Below, one piece after another: positions 1 to 12,350 of a stretch of 64,000 nucleotides of DNA; positions within the stretch are counted from its first letter, which is position 1, and every line of letters begins with the position of its first letter. The notes beneath the pieces are model-generated. The model made no database searches and was not told where the DNA came from. It saw only the letters and a list, made by a program, of their open reading frames with translations. This stretch comes from Gentiana macrophylla (taxonomy: Eukaryota; Streptophyta; Magnoliopsida; Gentianales; Gentianaceae), in NCBI GenBank assembly GCA_026214975.1, contig JAOBSW010000738.1, positions 1 through 64,000 on the forward strand, in the 5' to 3' direction. Made by a program: the position numbers and the translations under genes.

Positions 1-560
1 TCTCTTTTCTCTTAACAACCATACATCATATTTCCTTTCAAATACTACATCAAGTCTTAAAATGTAAATCCATTTGAGGTTTTATATATGGATTAAGAAA
101 GTTTGTTAAATTGATTATATATTTTTAATTTTGATGAAAAATCTAAAATGTCATTTAGTCGTTATTAATGAAAGTAATAAAAAATATGTGGGTAAATAAT
201 AAATATAAGGTAAAAAAGAAAAAAATGTAATAAATATTTTATTAATTATCTAAATAACTTATATTATAAAAAAATAAAAAAAAATTAAATGTACTCCTAT
301 TTTGAACGGGGTCACTTTTCTCCGTTGTCCTAATCAACGACTTGTTTTTCTCTTTCATCTTAAATAGAGTAGTAAATAAAGTATTTTTGGCCGAACATTG
401 TCGAATATTTTTTTGTGTAAAAAAGAACTTTATTGATAAGAAACCGGTCAATGGCTCTACAACGTTCGAAATAAAATTTAAGGACTACACATCAATCTGC
501 CAAGCTAGTCTAAGATTTCTAGCACGTTTAATTACATAAGATAAAAAGACTTGGGTTGGA
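1..560. other. AT-rich intergenic DNA, no gene seen
   Basis: Mostly A/T-rich sequence with short homopolymers. The short open frames here have no recognisable motif and low-complexity composition. Nothing beyond generic plant intergenic DNA can be supported. Confidence 0.6.
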
Positions 561-589
561 GGCAGATGCACTAGCCTATCACAATGGAT

Positions 590-985
590 CCTCTTATTCC
601 TCCAATGCCATATCCCGCCAATAGCTTCTCAAAATAGATAATGCCAACTGCCTTTCCCAAAGGGGTGGGAATGTGCCGGAGTAAGGTTCAATCATAGCGT
701 GTTGAAGACGCATCAAAAAAGGTTCTCTGGGAGTCTTGGGGGACAATCCTGGACCAACACTGGCGGGCCGCGTCTGATCCACGAAGTGCATAAAGGCTGG
801 ACTCAATGTCATGGTGACATAGGGGCACGTGGGAGAGAAACAACGTGGTGCTTGCGAGAGAGTGTTACGAACCATCAAGGCATCATGACAAAGTCGCCAA
901 AGGAGAAAATTGCCACGCAGGGCCTTTGAGTCGCCATACTAGGTCCCGGATATCGTCATCATTAGCCACAATAGAGGTGTCGCAT
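590..985 (-). pseudogene. LINE 3'-end fragment (zinc-binding reverse-transcriptase-associated domain)
   Basis: On the minus strand, pieces in two or three frames resemble the zf-RVT domain found near the C-terminus of plant L1-type LINE ORF2: a Trp-rich start (LVWRLKGP), then NTLSQAPRCF, a C-x-x-C-H-H pattern and ESSLHAL-like spacing, then CWSRIVP. The longest single frame covers 878-594 but frame changes break the domain, so it is non-functional. No upstream RT domain of the same copy is visible. Family assignment rests on motif order alone. Confidence 0.55.
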
Positions 986-1284
986 TGAACCGTAGAGGAG
1001 AAACGTGTAATTACCGTTACTTGAGGGCCCCCCATTTGTATAGTGCCATTGTCCATTTTCTCAAATCCTTCGAGTGTTTCTCAAGCGGTACTAATATCAC
1101 GCCATATCTTAGAAGATTTAGTTTGTCGAATATTTTTACGAAATCATATAATAACACATTTTTTGAAACTAGAACAAGCCAGCTACGTTGATTAATATTT
1201 TAGGGCGAAGAAAAATACACTATAAACAATAAAAAGTCAATGGTATTTTTCAATTTTCAGAAAATAGTCAAAGAACAATACTAA

Positions 1285-1511
1285 AAGCGTTAAACCCTAA
1301 TCGGAAGGGTACCTTGCCTCCGATCCACAGGAGTGCGAGAAGAGATAATCATGGATCTAGCGGCTCGGGAAGAGGCTTTGTTTGTTTTTCCTCTTATCGA
1401 AAGGGCCGGCTCTTTCACGGGACTCGAACCCCACACTCCGGCTTCGGTCCAGCGTGACATTATACACCTCAACGCAGCTTACCACTAGACCATATCCAGG
1501 GGATAAAAAAA
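1285..1511 (-). mobile_element. tRNA-derived SINE with 11-bp target site duplication
   Basis: On the minus strand a box-A-like segment (TGGTCTAGTGGTAAG, plus-strand 1478-1492) is followed about 60 nt later by a canonical box B (GGTTCGAGTCC, around 1420-1431). This is the split RNA polymerase III promoter of a tRNA-derived SINE head. The boxes are too far apart and the body (about 227 bp) too long for a tRNA gene. An 11-bp direct repeat, AACAATACTAA, flanks it at 1274-1284 and 1512-1522, as expected for LINE-mediated retroposition. The tail does not end in a long poly-A. The family is not identified. Confidence 0.75.
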
Positions 1512-1522
1512 AACAATACTAA

Positions 1523-2451
1523 TTTTTTATGGTTAAAGGTAAATATATATAACCAAGATATGCAAAATACAAGAAATTACATCCTAATCTAAAAGTAAAA
1601 CTAGGTCAACACCTACACAGTGTTGAAAAGAGATTAGATTTGTTGATTTCAAGCAACATAAGACCCCTGGTTATATGCTACAAGAAACAACAGCCACTAA
1701 ACACTTAACAACACTCAGAAACTGCAAAACAATACTAATTATTCATTACAGGCAATGAAGAGATATTGGGATACTACGTTATTTTAACGTTTCCATTGAA
1801 GAAAACATAAATATAAAAAAAACAAAATTAAAAAAATTGGGTTCAAGAGAGTCGGTACCGTGTTGGGAAGTGTCGATAAATATGTGTCGGATATTAAAAT
1901 TGTAAATAATATTATTTTAATCGGCCGACACGTGTCGGGCGATGTCGTGTCATAAATTTGTCGGACCACGGACGCCCATATTGAAATGACGGTGCATCAT
2001 AGTTGAGATACAATCGATACTACAAAATGAACCATTAATTGATTGGTCCAACTCGTCATTTTATCCGATGGGTAAGTGAATGGGTAGGTTTGTAAACCAA
2101 CCGTCGATTAACTGCGGTTCAATATAAATTGTGAGTCCATGGTTCATGACCGACAAACCCGAACAATTCATCGGGTAAATTAGGGTTGTAAGTAAACCGG
2201 GTTACTCGTGAACTATTAGTACTCGACTCGAAAATGAGTTTGACTTGATTCGATTTTTTCAATTTGAGATCGAGTCGAAGCTCTTGAACAATTAACCGAG
2301 CTGATCTTGAGCTTTAAAATACAGCAATCAAGTAGCTCGCGAGTTAAGTGAGCTACATTAAATAATTATTAAATTAATTATATATAATGAATTATTATTA
2401 AATAATATTTTATATAAATTGTTAATTATCATTAAAGTCGAGTATTAGGCG
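1523..2451. other. Intergenic DNA with a further copy of the SINE target motif
   Basis: No coding signal. The string AAAACAATACTAATT recurs at 1726-1740, about 215 bp from the SINE's right-hand target duplication, so a second retroposition or a small local duplication is possible. Around 1850-1960 the hexamer TGTCGG and its variants recur several times, and 2200-2340 is rich in CTCGAG-like words. None of these can be assigned to a gene. Confidence 0.4.
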
Positions 2452-4393
2452 TGTGAAATCTCTCACCTCTTTGTAGGGGTAATTCGGTCTTTTCGAAATA
2501 GTTTTCCTTTTTCCTTTTCTATTTGGTTTTCTTTTCCTAAGTTAGCGGAAACCAACCATGGGCTATTAGAAGCCTATAAAATGGCATCAAAGGCGCCATG
2601 GGGTATCATTTTCGCATAATTGAGTTCCGCGATTTGAGGGTTTTACACCTCAACCACATCAAGGTGCGTGTTGGCGCGGCCTGAGTCAATTTAGGCTAGG
2701 GTTTCCGTGGTTTCGATCACCGCAACATCGTCTTGATCATCGGGTTTTAGGGCGTGAGCCTCGGCGTGGGGTAGGTACATGGTGGTCGACCCGAAGCTTG
2801 ACATGGCGACTGACATTGTTGTTTTTGTCACTGCAGATCACAACACTAATTACGAATAAATTTCGGTTTACGAGCGATTTGAATATGGTTTCGTCTAGTG
2901 AAGAGTAATCATCATAGTTCTTGTTTAATTCGAAGTGAAATCTTGTTTAGGGCGGTATTCTTATTGCGATGATAGGGTTATTCGTTTATTCATAGATACG
3001 CAAGAGTTTGAAGGTTGATCGTAGTTTGGTCATCGTTTGGATTCGTTGTTGTTACATTTACAAGATAAAGAGTTCTTATCAAAAGGAATCTACTTTCAAG
3101 TAAAGTTTATTGTTTTAGTTTTCTATAATTTATATACCAAAAAGCTTGATGGTTTGGGTTTATGTGTATGCATATGTTGGAATCGTACAAGCTTAGAAAG
3201 TGATGTGGAATGTTTCCAGGCAAGCCGCAGCGTGCTTCACCCACGCCACAGCATGTCTGGAAGTGTCAAGAATCAGTTTTTGGTTCTATTTCAGTGACGT
3301 AAACTATATTTCCAATTCTTGTGTTATTTATATTAATTTGAGTAAACTGTTTTTTATGTGAGTAGTGGATATAGGTTGGTAGTATGGTGTTCTTATGGCT
3401 TTGCATGTTCCTATAGGTTTGATATGGATCTTATTACATACTTACATGCTTCTACATGTTTTCCATGTTCTCTTTTTCATAAACATGGTATTCGTTATCA
3501 AGAACAAATCATACGGGGTACATTGGGCACATCCAAGACCCGTGTCGGAGAGTGTGACTAGATGTATTAGCCAAGTCGTTCTTAAGGCGGTGTGCTTATA
3601 AGTGTACCTTGGGCATCGATAAGTCCCGTGTTGGAGGTGCAATTAGTTGTGCTAGCGAGTTGTACTATATGCCATAAAGCTAAGTAAATAAGAATCACAA
3701 AATAATAAAGGCAAGAACATGATTATGTTGAGTAAGTAATTATGTTAAACGAATATGTATGTGCAAGATAAACCGATATAGTAAATAGGCATGTTTTCTA
3801 TGCATCGGTCATGTACATTTTCCATGTTTCAAGTATTGTTTTTAAAGTGTTTGTGAAATCAAACAAGGTAGATTCATGTTGTGTCTCCCAGGCCACAAAA
3901 GTCGACAACCATGAATCTCACTTTTGATCTTATATCTCCTTAGTAAACTAATACATGAGCTTACTCCTCTTTTGGAATAAGAAGATATGCAGGTTGTTGA
4001 TGTTTCTGAGGATGAGCCCGAAGATCAAGCGTAGGATGGAGTTTTTGGAGTTTATGCTTTAGTTTCTAGTTTTAGTAGTTCTTCTGAATAAGGCAATGTG
4101 GCCATTAGATACTTGGTTCTTCCTTTTCAGACAAGATTGTTGTTTGAGATTCTAGCATTTGGATTTAGTTATTTAAGATTCAGTTTGACAACAGGTATTT
4201 CTGGTTGAGTTGTTATGTTATAGGACCCTAAGATCTATCTCCCGTGTCTTTTTCTCATTTGTCTTCCGCATTCATTGTTAATAATTATGATATGACGTAA
4301 GATTTACGTGAGGTCTAGGGTTTTCTCTAAACGTCGCGTGCCAAACATTTCATTTTCCGGATAAGGAATCGGTATCCGGGAGGGGGCGTTACA
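2452..4393 (+). repeat. Solo LTR, Ty3/gypsy chromovirus-like family (copy 1)
   Basis: The block starts TGTGAAATCTCTCACC and ends GGGGGCGTTACA, giving the TG...CA ends of an LTR and the TGTAA.../...TTACA terminal symmetry common in chromovirus LTRs. A TATA-like CTATAAAATGG lies near 2574. The flanking 5-mers are AGGCG and AAACG (3 of 5 match), so a decayed target duplication is possible. Two related blocks in this window (31712-34551 in the same direction, 23670-25385 inverted) share several internal stretches. No internal coding region is attached. Lineage is inferred from the ends only. Confidence 0.6.
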
Positions 4394-4930
4394 AAACGAG
4401 TTGAGCTCGATCTTCTCATATTTTATAAAAAAAATTAATGAATTCTAGGAAAATAATCGAGCTCACAAGCAGGGACAAGTTATATCGAGTATTTGATGAG
4501 TCGAGTTCAATGCTATCTTTTAATGGCTCGATCAATCTCGAGCCGAGTTTTTTTAGTCAAGCGAGCTCTAGCCCTGGAATGTATCGACTCGGCTTGGATC
4601 AATTACAACCCTAGGGTAAACAATTTGATGAGCCGTAAGTTTAATTTTTTATTTTAATAATTAATTAAAATGTTCCTAAATAAAATTATTAATTAAATGA
4701 ATTAAAGGTGGTGGGATGAAAACATGCACCAACAATCTAGTCAATCATTAAGGAGGGGTGAACATGGTCTGGCTTATAAAACCAAACCATTTTATACGTA
4801 TTTAAAATTTTCAAACTAAACAGATGTGTTTTTAATGTTGAAATCATTTGTTTGGTCTAGTTTAGTTTGATTTGGTTAACAAATAAAAGTTTTGATTGAA
4901 AATCATAACTTATTTAGGAATAATAAATGT
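4394..4930. other. Intergenic DNA flanking the solo LTR
   Basis: The CTCGA/TCGAG-rich sequence here continues that seen before 2452, consistent with one ancestral segment split by the LTR insertion. No open frame with recognisable content was found. Confidence 0.4.
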
Positions 4931-6345
4931 TGAGAAATCAAGAGGTTAAATGTTTCAAGAGGTTAAGTCGTTGAGGACCCGTTGTTGACCAAACTCGATT
5001 CCAAAAGGTTCTTGCAAGGTCCCCCCCAGTGGCTTGAAGCACATCATAACACGATTGCGAGAAATTGCCCGAGGGCGTGTGTTTCCATATCCATTTGTCC
5101 ATGTCGGCATCCAGGACAACGTTGTGTCTCGAGTGTCTCTGCCGTATAAAATGCCCATCCAAGTGGGGGAAGCCCCGTGGTGAGCCATCTCATTAAAAAC
5201 ATCCCCATATTTATCACATAGAATACAAGCCCATAAAGCATCGTGCTTGGTGAGGAGTCTCCAACCAAATTTAACGAGAAGGGTCTTGTTAACCACCTTT
5301 AAATCCTTGAGACCGAGGCCACCACCTTCTTAGGCCGACAAATATTACCCCAGCTGATGGAATGAAACATCAGCTTATCCTCGTCGTCTCCCAAAAAACA
5401 TTTATATTGATCCCTTTGAGAGCGTCTGTAATTTTTTCGGGAATTCGAGTCACTTGCATGGCATATGAAGAAAGAGTAGAGGTAACCGACTGAATCAGAA
5501 TCCGTTTAGCAGCTTTCAAACGACACTTGAATTTTCCATCCCGAGAGTTTTTTTTATGGGTTTTGGCCAACAAAAACTCGAAATGATTTTTAGATAAGTG
5601 GTCATGTAACACAGGCAAGCCAAGTTATTTTCCCAAGTTGAGAGTCGTTGCAATGCCTACTTCAGAGATAATAGCCCGAATGAGGTATCTTGGTGTATTT
5701 TTTAGAAGAAAAGCCTAGACTCATCAAAATTAATTATGTGGCCCAACTCCAAAGAGATTTTCCCTCACTTTATTAATAACCATAGCTTGACTTGTGGATG
5801 CCTTTAAATAAGAATATGTAATAACCATAGGTTGACGTGTGAATCGCCTCGTTAAATGAGAATATGTAATCTGCAAAGAATAAGTGAGAAATCCTAAGAC
5901 CGCCCCTACAAGCCTATATAGTTTCCACACCAATTTATCAACCTCATTTTGTATCAGTTGTCCAAGTACCTCCATACATTGAACAAAAGATAGGGTGATA
6001 AAGGGACACACCTGACGCCACACGCCGGATTAATATTGTCTAACTGTCTCCATTCCAAAAAAATAGTAGAGAAAGCTTGATTCACGATATCAAACATAAT
6101 CAGATCAACAATATAAGAATCGGACCAATGGAATGAAGCACATGTCTCAAGAACACCTTGGTGACCTTATCAAAGGCCTTCTAGAGATCTAATTTGACCG
6201 CCATCCACCCTTTCTTGTCTTTTTGAAGCTTCATATGATAATTTCTTGCACAATAACAATACCATCAACAGCTTGTCTTCCTAGGAATAAAGCTTGCTTG
6301 AGTTGGCGCAACAAGTTTAGACATAAAGAGCTCGATGCGATATGC
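4930..6345 (-). pseudogene. Degenerate LINE (L1-type) reverse transcriptase, 5'-truncated
   Basis: Read on the minus strand from about 6340 down, the pieces follow LINE ORF2 order. First come TQASFIP and KKGWMAVKLDL (start of the RT domain, with the A-motif region of the type KLDxxKAFD). Then comes a segment around 5618-5370 with SVTSTLSSYAMQVTRIP, the conserved stretch after the RT core. Last is KFGWRLLTKHDALWA...DKYG (5296-4955), the usual lead-in to the zf-RVT domain. Frames change several times and stops intervene, so it is inactive. The 5' part (endonuclease) is absent. Target duplications were not found. Confidence 0.7.
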
Positions 6346-6646
6346 GAAACCTTAACAATAATTTCCACCACAACATAAATTCATATTATGCACCGGAGAT
6401 TGCTCGAGTATCAGAGATAAAAGACCGATTTAGCTACACCAGAAAGCTGCCTTTCCGAAAGGCCTCAAGACAGTTTACAACACTAGATTTCATAAGCAGA
6501 CACTTGTATTTCACAAGCCTACACCAGAAATGTGAAAGAGGCAGAAAATCACAGACAAACCAATATACATCACCTTTAAACAACCATCATTTACCACCAT
6601 TGAGCTAGTGAAATACACTAATTGATTGACAAGATTAGATGAGGCA

Positions 6647-6862
6647 TTTATTTGCACCACATTTGATTCCACCGGTACACCACTCTAAAATCGACTTTAT
6701 AGAAGTCGGTTTGGAAGCAAAAAACCGACTTCCCATAAAGTCGATTCTAAATCAACAAGCCGGTTTTTAGCTCAAGAACATACTTTCACAAGGTCAATTC
6801 AGTGAAAACGACGACGACATGGTGCAGCGGTAGATCGAACGGGTAGGCTGCAAATAAAACCC
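6647..6862. mobile_element. Fold-back MITE with a 24-bp internal hairpin
   Basis: The outer ends read TTTATTTGCACCAC and, inverted, roughly TTTTATTTGCAGCC, giving short imperfect terminal inverted repeats. Inside, 6689-6712 and 6722-6746 form a near-perfect inverted repeat (24-25 nt arms, 9-nt loop) built from AATCGACTTTATA and AGAAGTCGGTTT. A related sequence lies in the last Pumilio intron (7690-7885), so this is a repeated family. The transposon superfamily cannot be assigned. Confidence 0.5.
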
Positions 6863-7478
6863 CATAAAAACATACAATGCAAAAAGGAAAAGACAATAAT
6901 AACAAGGAAACAAATATACTTGAAGCAAAAAAAGCATAATAGATAATTGTCAAGCAAGTTACATTGATGAAACTTCCTCCTAAAAAAACAACCTAAGAGA
7001 TCAGCAGGCTCTCTCCATCAAGCAACATTTGTACAATCGCGCCATCAAAATATAAGAACTCTCTTTTACCCCTTTTTTTACATATCCATAAGAAGTCGTC
7101 ATCTTCTTCTTCTTCTTCTTCTTCAACCCCGCCTCTGCACAGCTAACACAGGAACGTTTTGAGTCTTTGCAGCTTTTACTCTATAATATTCTCTATTGTA
7201 TAATAAAAAGCTTCAAACTACTACACAATGTACAGTTTACTAGTACATGGAAACAAACCCATATCATCATTATTTGCCAGCATCATCCTGTACCTTGTGT
7301 ATATGAACAAGTACACACACACACGCACGCGCATAAAAGTTGCTCTAGTTCTTTTTATGAAAGGACGAAGAAAGAAAAAGCAGACGAGAGAGAGGTAGCT
7401 CAAACTATCCTCTGTTAGCTGTACACATAACCTTCCAGTTCCTATCTCTCTGTGCGTCAATCTAATAAGCTTGATTAT
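6863..7478. other. Probable 3' UTR and downstream flank of the Pumilio gene
   Basis: Lies directly after the Pumilio stop codon on the minus strand. It contains a (TTC)n tract near 7100-7125 and a short (AC)n tract near 7312-7330. No poly-A site can be assigned with confidence. Confidence 0.4.
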
Positions 7479-10400
7479 TCACGGACTGTGATGCGCGATT
7501 CTCCTTTCTGCACAAAAAAGAATGGAACTTTCAACACCAATTAGTTCGAATAACACATTTTGTAGACCGTTGATCAATCTGTATGTACGGGTCCCACCAT
7601 CGATCAAAATACGCGTTGCATTAGTAAGATGAGATGATATGAGACTAGGTCCAAGAGGCAAAGTGGGTTGTAAATTAAATGAAGGGGGGAGGGGGCGCTT
7701 TACCGGTGCACCACGCTAGAATAGACTTTTAGGAAGGTCGGTTCTGGAGCAAAAAAAAAAGACTTCGTGTAGGTGTAGTGTGAGAATCGCCCTTCGGAAA
7801 GTCCATTTTTTTGGCTATAGAAATGACTTTCAAAAGGTTCATTCTGCATGTGTGTGGTAAGTGTGGTGCAAATAAAAGCTACCAAATGAAAAAACAATGT
7901 AATATACCGCCAGCAGCCAAGAGTTTCTCCACACGAGCAACGATATGCTTCCCGTAAGTGTATTTTTTCAGGGCATTCAGGTGAACTTTGATTCGAGACA
8001 TGATCAATTCGCGTTGCTGATCACTGCAAGTTTCCAGCACCTTCTGTACAAGCGTAGTTAGCAAACTGATCCTTCATCATTGCCTGCACATGCAAAGCGA
8101 ACAAAATATTGGGGCTTAAACGAACCTAAAAATAAGCATTTATTCAGAAAGCGAATGAAATTCAAATTCAAAGCGAACCTGAAGAGGCTCGTTTTTCGTC
8201 AGTGGTACCCAGCATCTCATTAACCAGAAGCTGAACCTCACTAGGGTCACCAAAAGTCAAACATTTCTCAACGACGTTTGGCGCAAACTTCTGCTGGCTC
8301 ATTTGGACAATCTTCCCAGCAAGCTCCTGTATTATTGTAGAGCGTTCATCTGGCTTTCCATGCTCCAATACATGCTGCCATTAAAGACCACAACTTGCCT
8401 TCAGGAACAAGATTCCCGATACGAGTAAACAGATACATATATATAGCCATTTTCAAGAACATATGCAATCTATCTATCAAAATCCCAGAAAAGTCCTTCT
8501 GTTTGCTTTGTCACCAATAATATTTCCCATTATATTATATATCATCAACGCCATTATATAGAATATCAAGAAATCCCTCTAGTTGAAACGATATTGTACA
8601 CACAGGAAATCCCTTTACTTGGATGGATCGATATTGTATAGAATCCAAGAAAATCAGAGGAACCATATATTGAGGGAAAAAAACAGCTTTCAAGGAAAAG
8701 GAAAAAAGATTTAATCTCGTAACTCGTAAGTAGCAACCTGAATAACATAATTCCCATACTGATCTTGGGCCAACATGCTAACTGATCGTAAGATTTCCTC
8801 CATCACTTTACTTTGTGTTTCCGGATTGCTGCAGTGCTCCAGTACTCGCTGCGAGATTTAAAAAAGAAAACGGTGATTTCACCATGAGACTATACCTCTA
8901 AATGGAAAATGAAACAATGGAAAAAAAACAGTGATTGCTAACCTGTATAACACGACAACCGTAAGGATGAGTAGAGAGTAACAACTTGGCGGCTTGCGTC
9001 GAGACAATGAAGTGAATATGCTCTTCTGGTATGCATTCGATGCACTTTTGAATGACATGGTTACCATTTTATCACGAACACAACGCATTATTTGGCCATC
9101 AAGTTCTTTAACCATTAGAATCTTCTGGTCCTCATCCACTACTTCTATGGCCTAAAAGTTTCAAGTATATAAAAATTTAGAAGTCATGTAACAATGACCA
9201 TGGTACCTTCATACAGAAGTACAAAATATATACCTTTTGTATCACTCGACAACCGTACATTTGAAGGCTCATCGACAGTACGTTCCCAATAAGCTTTCTT
9301 GCTAATTCTCTCCTTTGAGATGCCATGCCATGTTCAAAAAACTTGGAGAGAAAAAGGGCATCAAAATATACATAAAAAAAGCGAAAAACATTGATTATTA
9401 GGGCTAGAAGCCGAGAAAAACAGTCTTAAATGGAGAATTTCCGTATACCTTCTGGATAACGTAATTACCGAAGACGTCAGTCATCAAGGTCAATGCATGA
9501 GGATTGATTTCATTATAAACCATATTTTTCTCCTCGATCGTGGCAGTTTTGAGCTTTTGTTGGATGAACCGACTTCCATATTGATCCCCACTGCAAAAGA
9601 ATTCGGTCAAATTATATGTTCCATATAATAATCCTAAAGAAAGGTGAATATGATAAGCATCTACCTGAATTCTACCACATGACCAGCAATTTCAGAAAGC
9701 TCAAAACACCGAGTTTTATTGCTCTTGAACTCTTCCAGTAAAGTCGATCGAAATTCTTTTCAAGATTATCCAAGTGCCACGGACCCAAGACACCGCCAGC
9801 TGTGTTTCTCATCCCGCTCGGATATCTCATACCAAAGTCACCACCATGTCTCATAGGGCTACCGGGTCCTGCAGGAGAGTTAGGAACCAAGGGACTTGCC
9901 AAGGGACTTTGAAGTACGACAACCCAAAAGCTGGATTACCGTAAAAACCGGGATGATTAGCACCACCATGTTTTGTACCACCAAAAGCTGCTTTCTGAGG
10001 TGAATGCAAACCCTCGATATCGCCTTCTGAAGTAAGTCCAGCGTATAAATTACTCACATATCGCCCTGTCCACTGAAGGGTCGTTAAATGCAGCAAGATA
10101 ATCAGCAGTATTCAAATACTGTAGATATGCTGGATCCATATATGGTGACTGTAGTCCACTCATCTGATTTCCCATTCTAAGATTCTGCTCGGCGACGGGA
10201 GAATTCATACCCGGTAGCATTCTGGGATCCATTCCTGGAAGACCCATGGCAGATGCAGATACTGCGTTTTCAAACAAAGGTGGTAGATTTAGTTGGTTAA
10301 CCGGGTAGCCGCTTAGATTATAACCCGAGATCAAAGAATTCGGACTATCCAGATGGTGATATTGAGATGGAAGTCCTCCACCACCACCATTATTAAGTAT

Positions 10401-12350
10401 TGAACCAGAAGAACCTTTCTTGTAAGAATTACTACGGGCGTAGCTTTAGCTTGTAGCCCAGAATTCATATCCGAATGTTGCAAACTGCTTCCACTTGCAC
10501 CAGAATCCGACTTCAAATACGAGTGCTGCTGCTGCTTTGAGTTAAAGAGATAGTTTTCATCAATTTCGTGCTCAATCCTTGATGGAAAAGCGGTTTTCCT
10601 CTTGTCCAACACTATTCCCAAGGGTCATGCCAGATAAAGCAGCTGCTAATTCTGTGGATTCATTCGAGAGCGAAGAAAAGCCATTAGAGGAGTTTGGACT
10701 AATAATATTATTATTATTCCTCCTTTCGGCATTGCTTGATCTCCCACCACCAATAGGAGCAAGGCCAGGACTAGGGGCTCTAGCAATGACCTGTGGATCT
10801 GGAGTTGTGCTTCTGGACAATGCTGCGGCATATGAATAGGACACGGGTTGTCCACCAAGTTGAGCAGCAGATGAGGTCAGAATACTTGAAGAACCTGCAC
10901 GAAGGGTTGCCAAGTCGGCTTCTACAGAACCCAAGTTATCCATGTTTTGATCGAGAGCATTACGACTGACGGGACGCGAAGGGGCCTTGGATACAGACAT
11001 CGTATGGCCTAAGTCATCCTGGCCAAATACCATGTTTCCAGCAATTAGACTAGAGTTATCACAAAAGAAATTTTCAAGAGATAAAGACATTTTTGTGCCG
11101 TATGTTTCATGATTTGTGCACTTATGTCCCCAATGTTTCATCATGATACTTTTACTACCCCTTTTATGCAAATTTTTTTCTACATTTTCAGTCCCTGGAG
11201 CATGTTTATGCGTTCGATGCTCGTTTTGGACACATGGCACTTACGACTGAAAATGTTTAAAAATGCAGCATTGAAGGGGTAAAGTGTCAGGATGAAACAT
11301 TAGGATAAGTACAAAAATCGTGAAACCAAAGGAACCAAAAAGTTTCTTAATCACAAATTTCAATTATCAAAGGACACATCTTCTCAAAGCAATTAAGCAA
11401 GTAAACGTATGGATGCATTTTAAACCTAACAAAACCGATGCAACACATAGTAAAATCTTCTCACAATTTCAAGAATCTTGCAGTACCTTCATAGGCCCCA
11501 AATTAATATTTAGTTATGAACAATATAAGCATGCCACGGTTATACGTGAATCTATTTCATAGGCAAATCAGGACAAATAATCATTACAGACAGCACATAA
11601 AAACACCTCCTTTTTATAATTTAGTTTAAAAACAATGAACAATGACACAAAAGGGGAAATAATCAAACCCGTAACCAGAAAAATTATGACCACAGTTATG
11701 CAACAGAGTATTCACCTGAAAAATTTCAGCAAGGCTCTTTTGTTTGCTACCAAGCCCGAGTCCAGGCAATCCGATCAGACCATCACCACCCCATTCCACA
11801 GAACCCTGAACTTTTTCAGATCCGGTATCAATCTCTTGTTTTTTTGAACTAAAACCAGGCGGCATTGAAAGCAAGGACCTTGTCCCACTAGTGTCATTAC
11901 GGTTAACCATCCTCGATCACCAACAGCAGCGCTACCACCTCCTTGTAGTCTTTTGCAAACCGCCAATCTTCCTTAGACAACAAAAGGCGGCAACCTAGGA
12001 TTCAAATTCACATTCGAGTAATAATACGATAAGTAAGCAGGATCAGACCTCAGTTCCTCCTCAGACGTGAACCCATTACCGCCCTTGTTACGAGCAAATT
12101 CTGGAAAACCGGATCCACCACTAACTCCTCCTCCTCCATAACCGAATAACCCACCAACTGCACTAAGTGATCCTTCAACAGTAGGTGGAGCCGAACCACT
12201 TCTATATATATTCAGCTCTTCTTCACGATCATCAAAATTCTCACGACGTTGCTCACGCAACAACAGCCCTATCTCATTCTCCAGCTCATCTCCAAAAGAG
12301 CTTTCATTATTGTTAGCAATCATATGTCTCCTACCCAATTCAGATATCAT
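7479..12350 (-). CDS. PUM: Pumilio-homology (PUF) RNA-binding protein, APUM1-4-like, nine exons
   Basis: PUF proteins bind UGUA-type elements in mRNA 3' UTRs and repress translation or promote decay in the cytoplasm. The ATG at 12350 gives [10 protein letters not shown], like the plant APUM1-4 N-terminus, followed by YRSGSAPPT and the NLNPRLPP segment. Exons with GT-AG junctions: 12350-11716, 11018-9665, 9590-9449, 9341-9234, 9151-8943, 8848-8738, 8374-8179, 8083-7908, 7507-7479 (stop TGA). PUF repeat recognition segments in order: GSRFIQQ, GNYVIQ, GCRVIQ, GNHVIQ, GCRVIQ, GNYVIQ, APNVVEK and a damaged eighth repeat. The first six and the E of repeat 7 match the classical UGUAUAUA readers, but repeat 7 has Pro where Ser is usual. 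About ten single-base indels, many in homopolymers (for example near 11984, 10588, 9067, 8194, 8060), shift the frame with no other loss. It is either poorly polished sequence or a very young pseudogene. Confidence 0.9.
7690..7885. mobile_element. MITE-like repeat in the last Pumilio intron
   Basis: Resembles the fold-back element at 6647-6862: it shares ACCGGTGCACCAC, a GACTTT...GGTCGGTT segment followed by GGAGCAAAAAA, ACTTTCAAAAGGTTCATT, and the terminal GTGGTGCAAATAAAA. The left end is not clean. It lies wholly within the intron between exons 8 and 9, so it does not touch coding sequence. Confidence 0.4.

Noticed and set aside
1410..1500. Possible tRNA gene on the minus strand
   Set aside because: Box A and box B are about 60 nt apart, no cloverleaf acceptor stem is visible, and the flanking 11-bp direct repeats fit a SINE.
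10579..10839. 86-codon plus-strand frame in the Pumilio exon
   Set aside because: Antisense to a well-supported exon, low-complexity Leu/Pro content.
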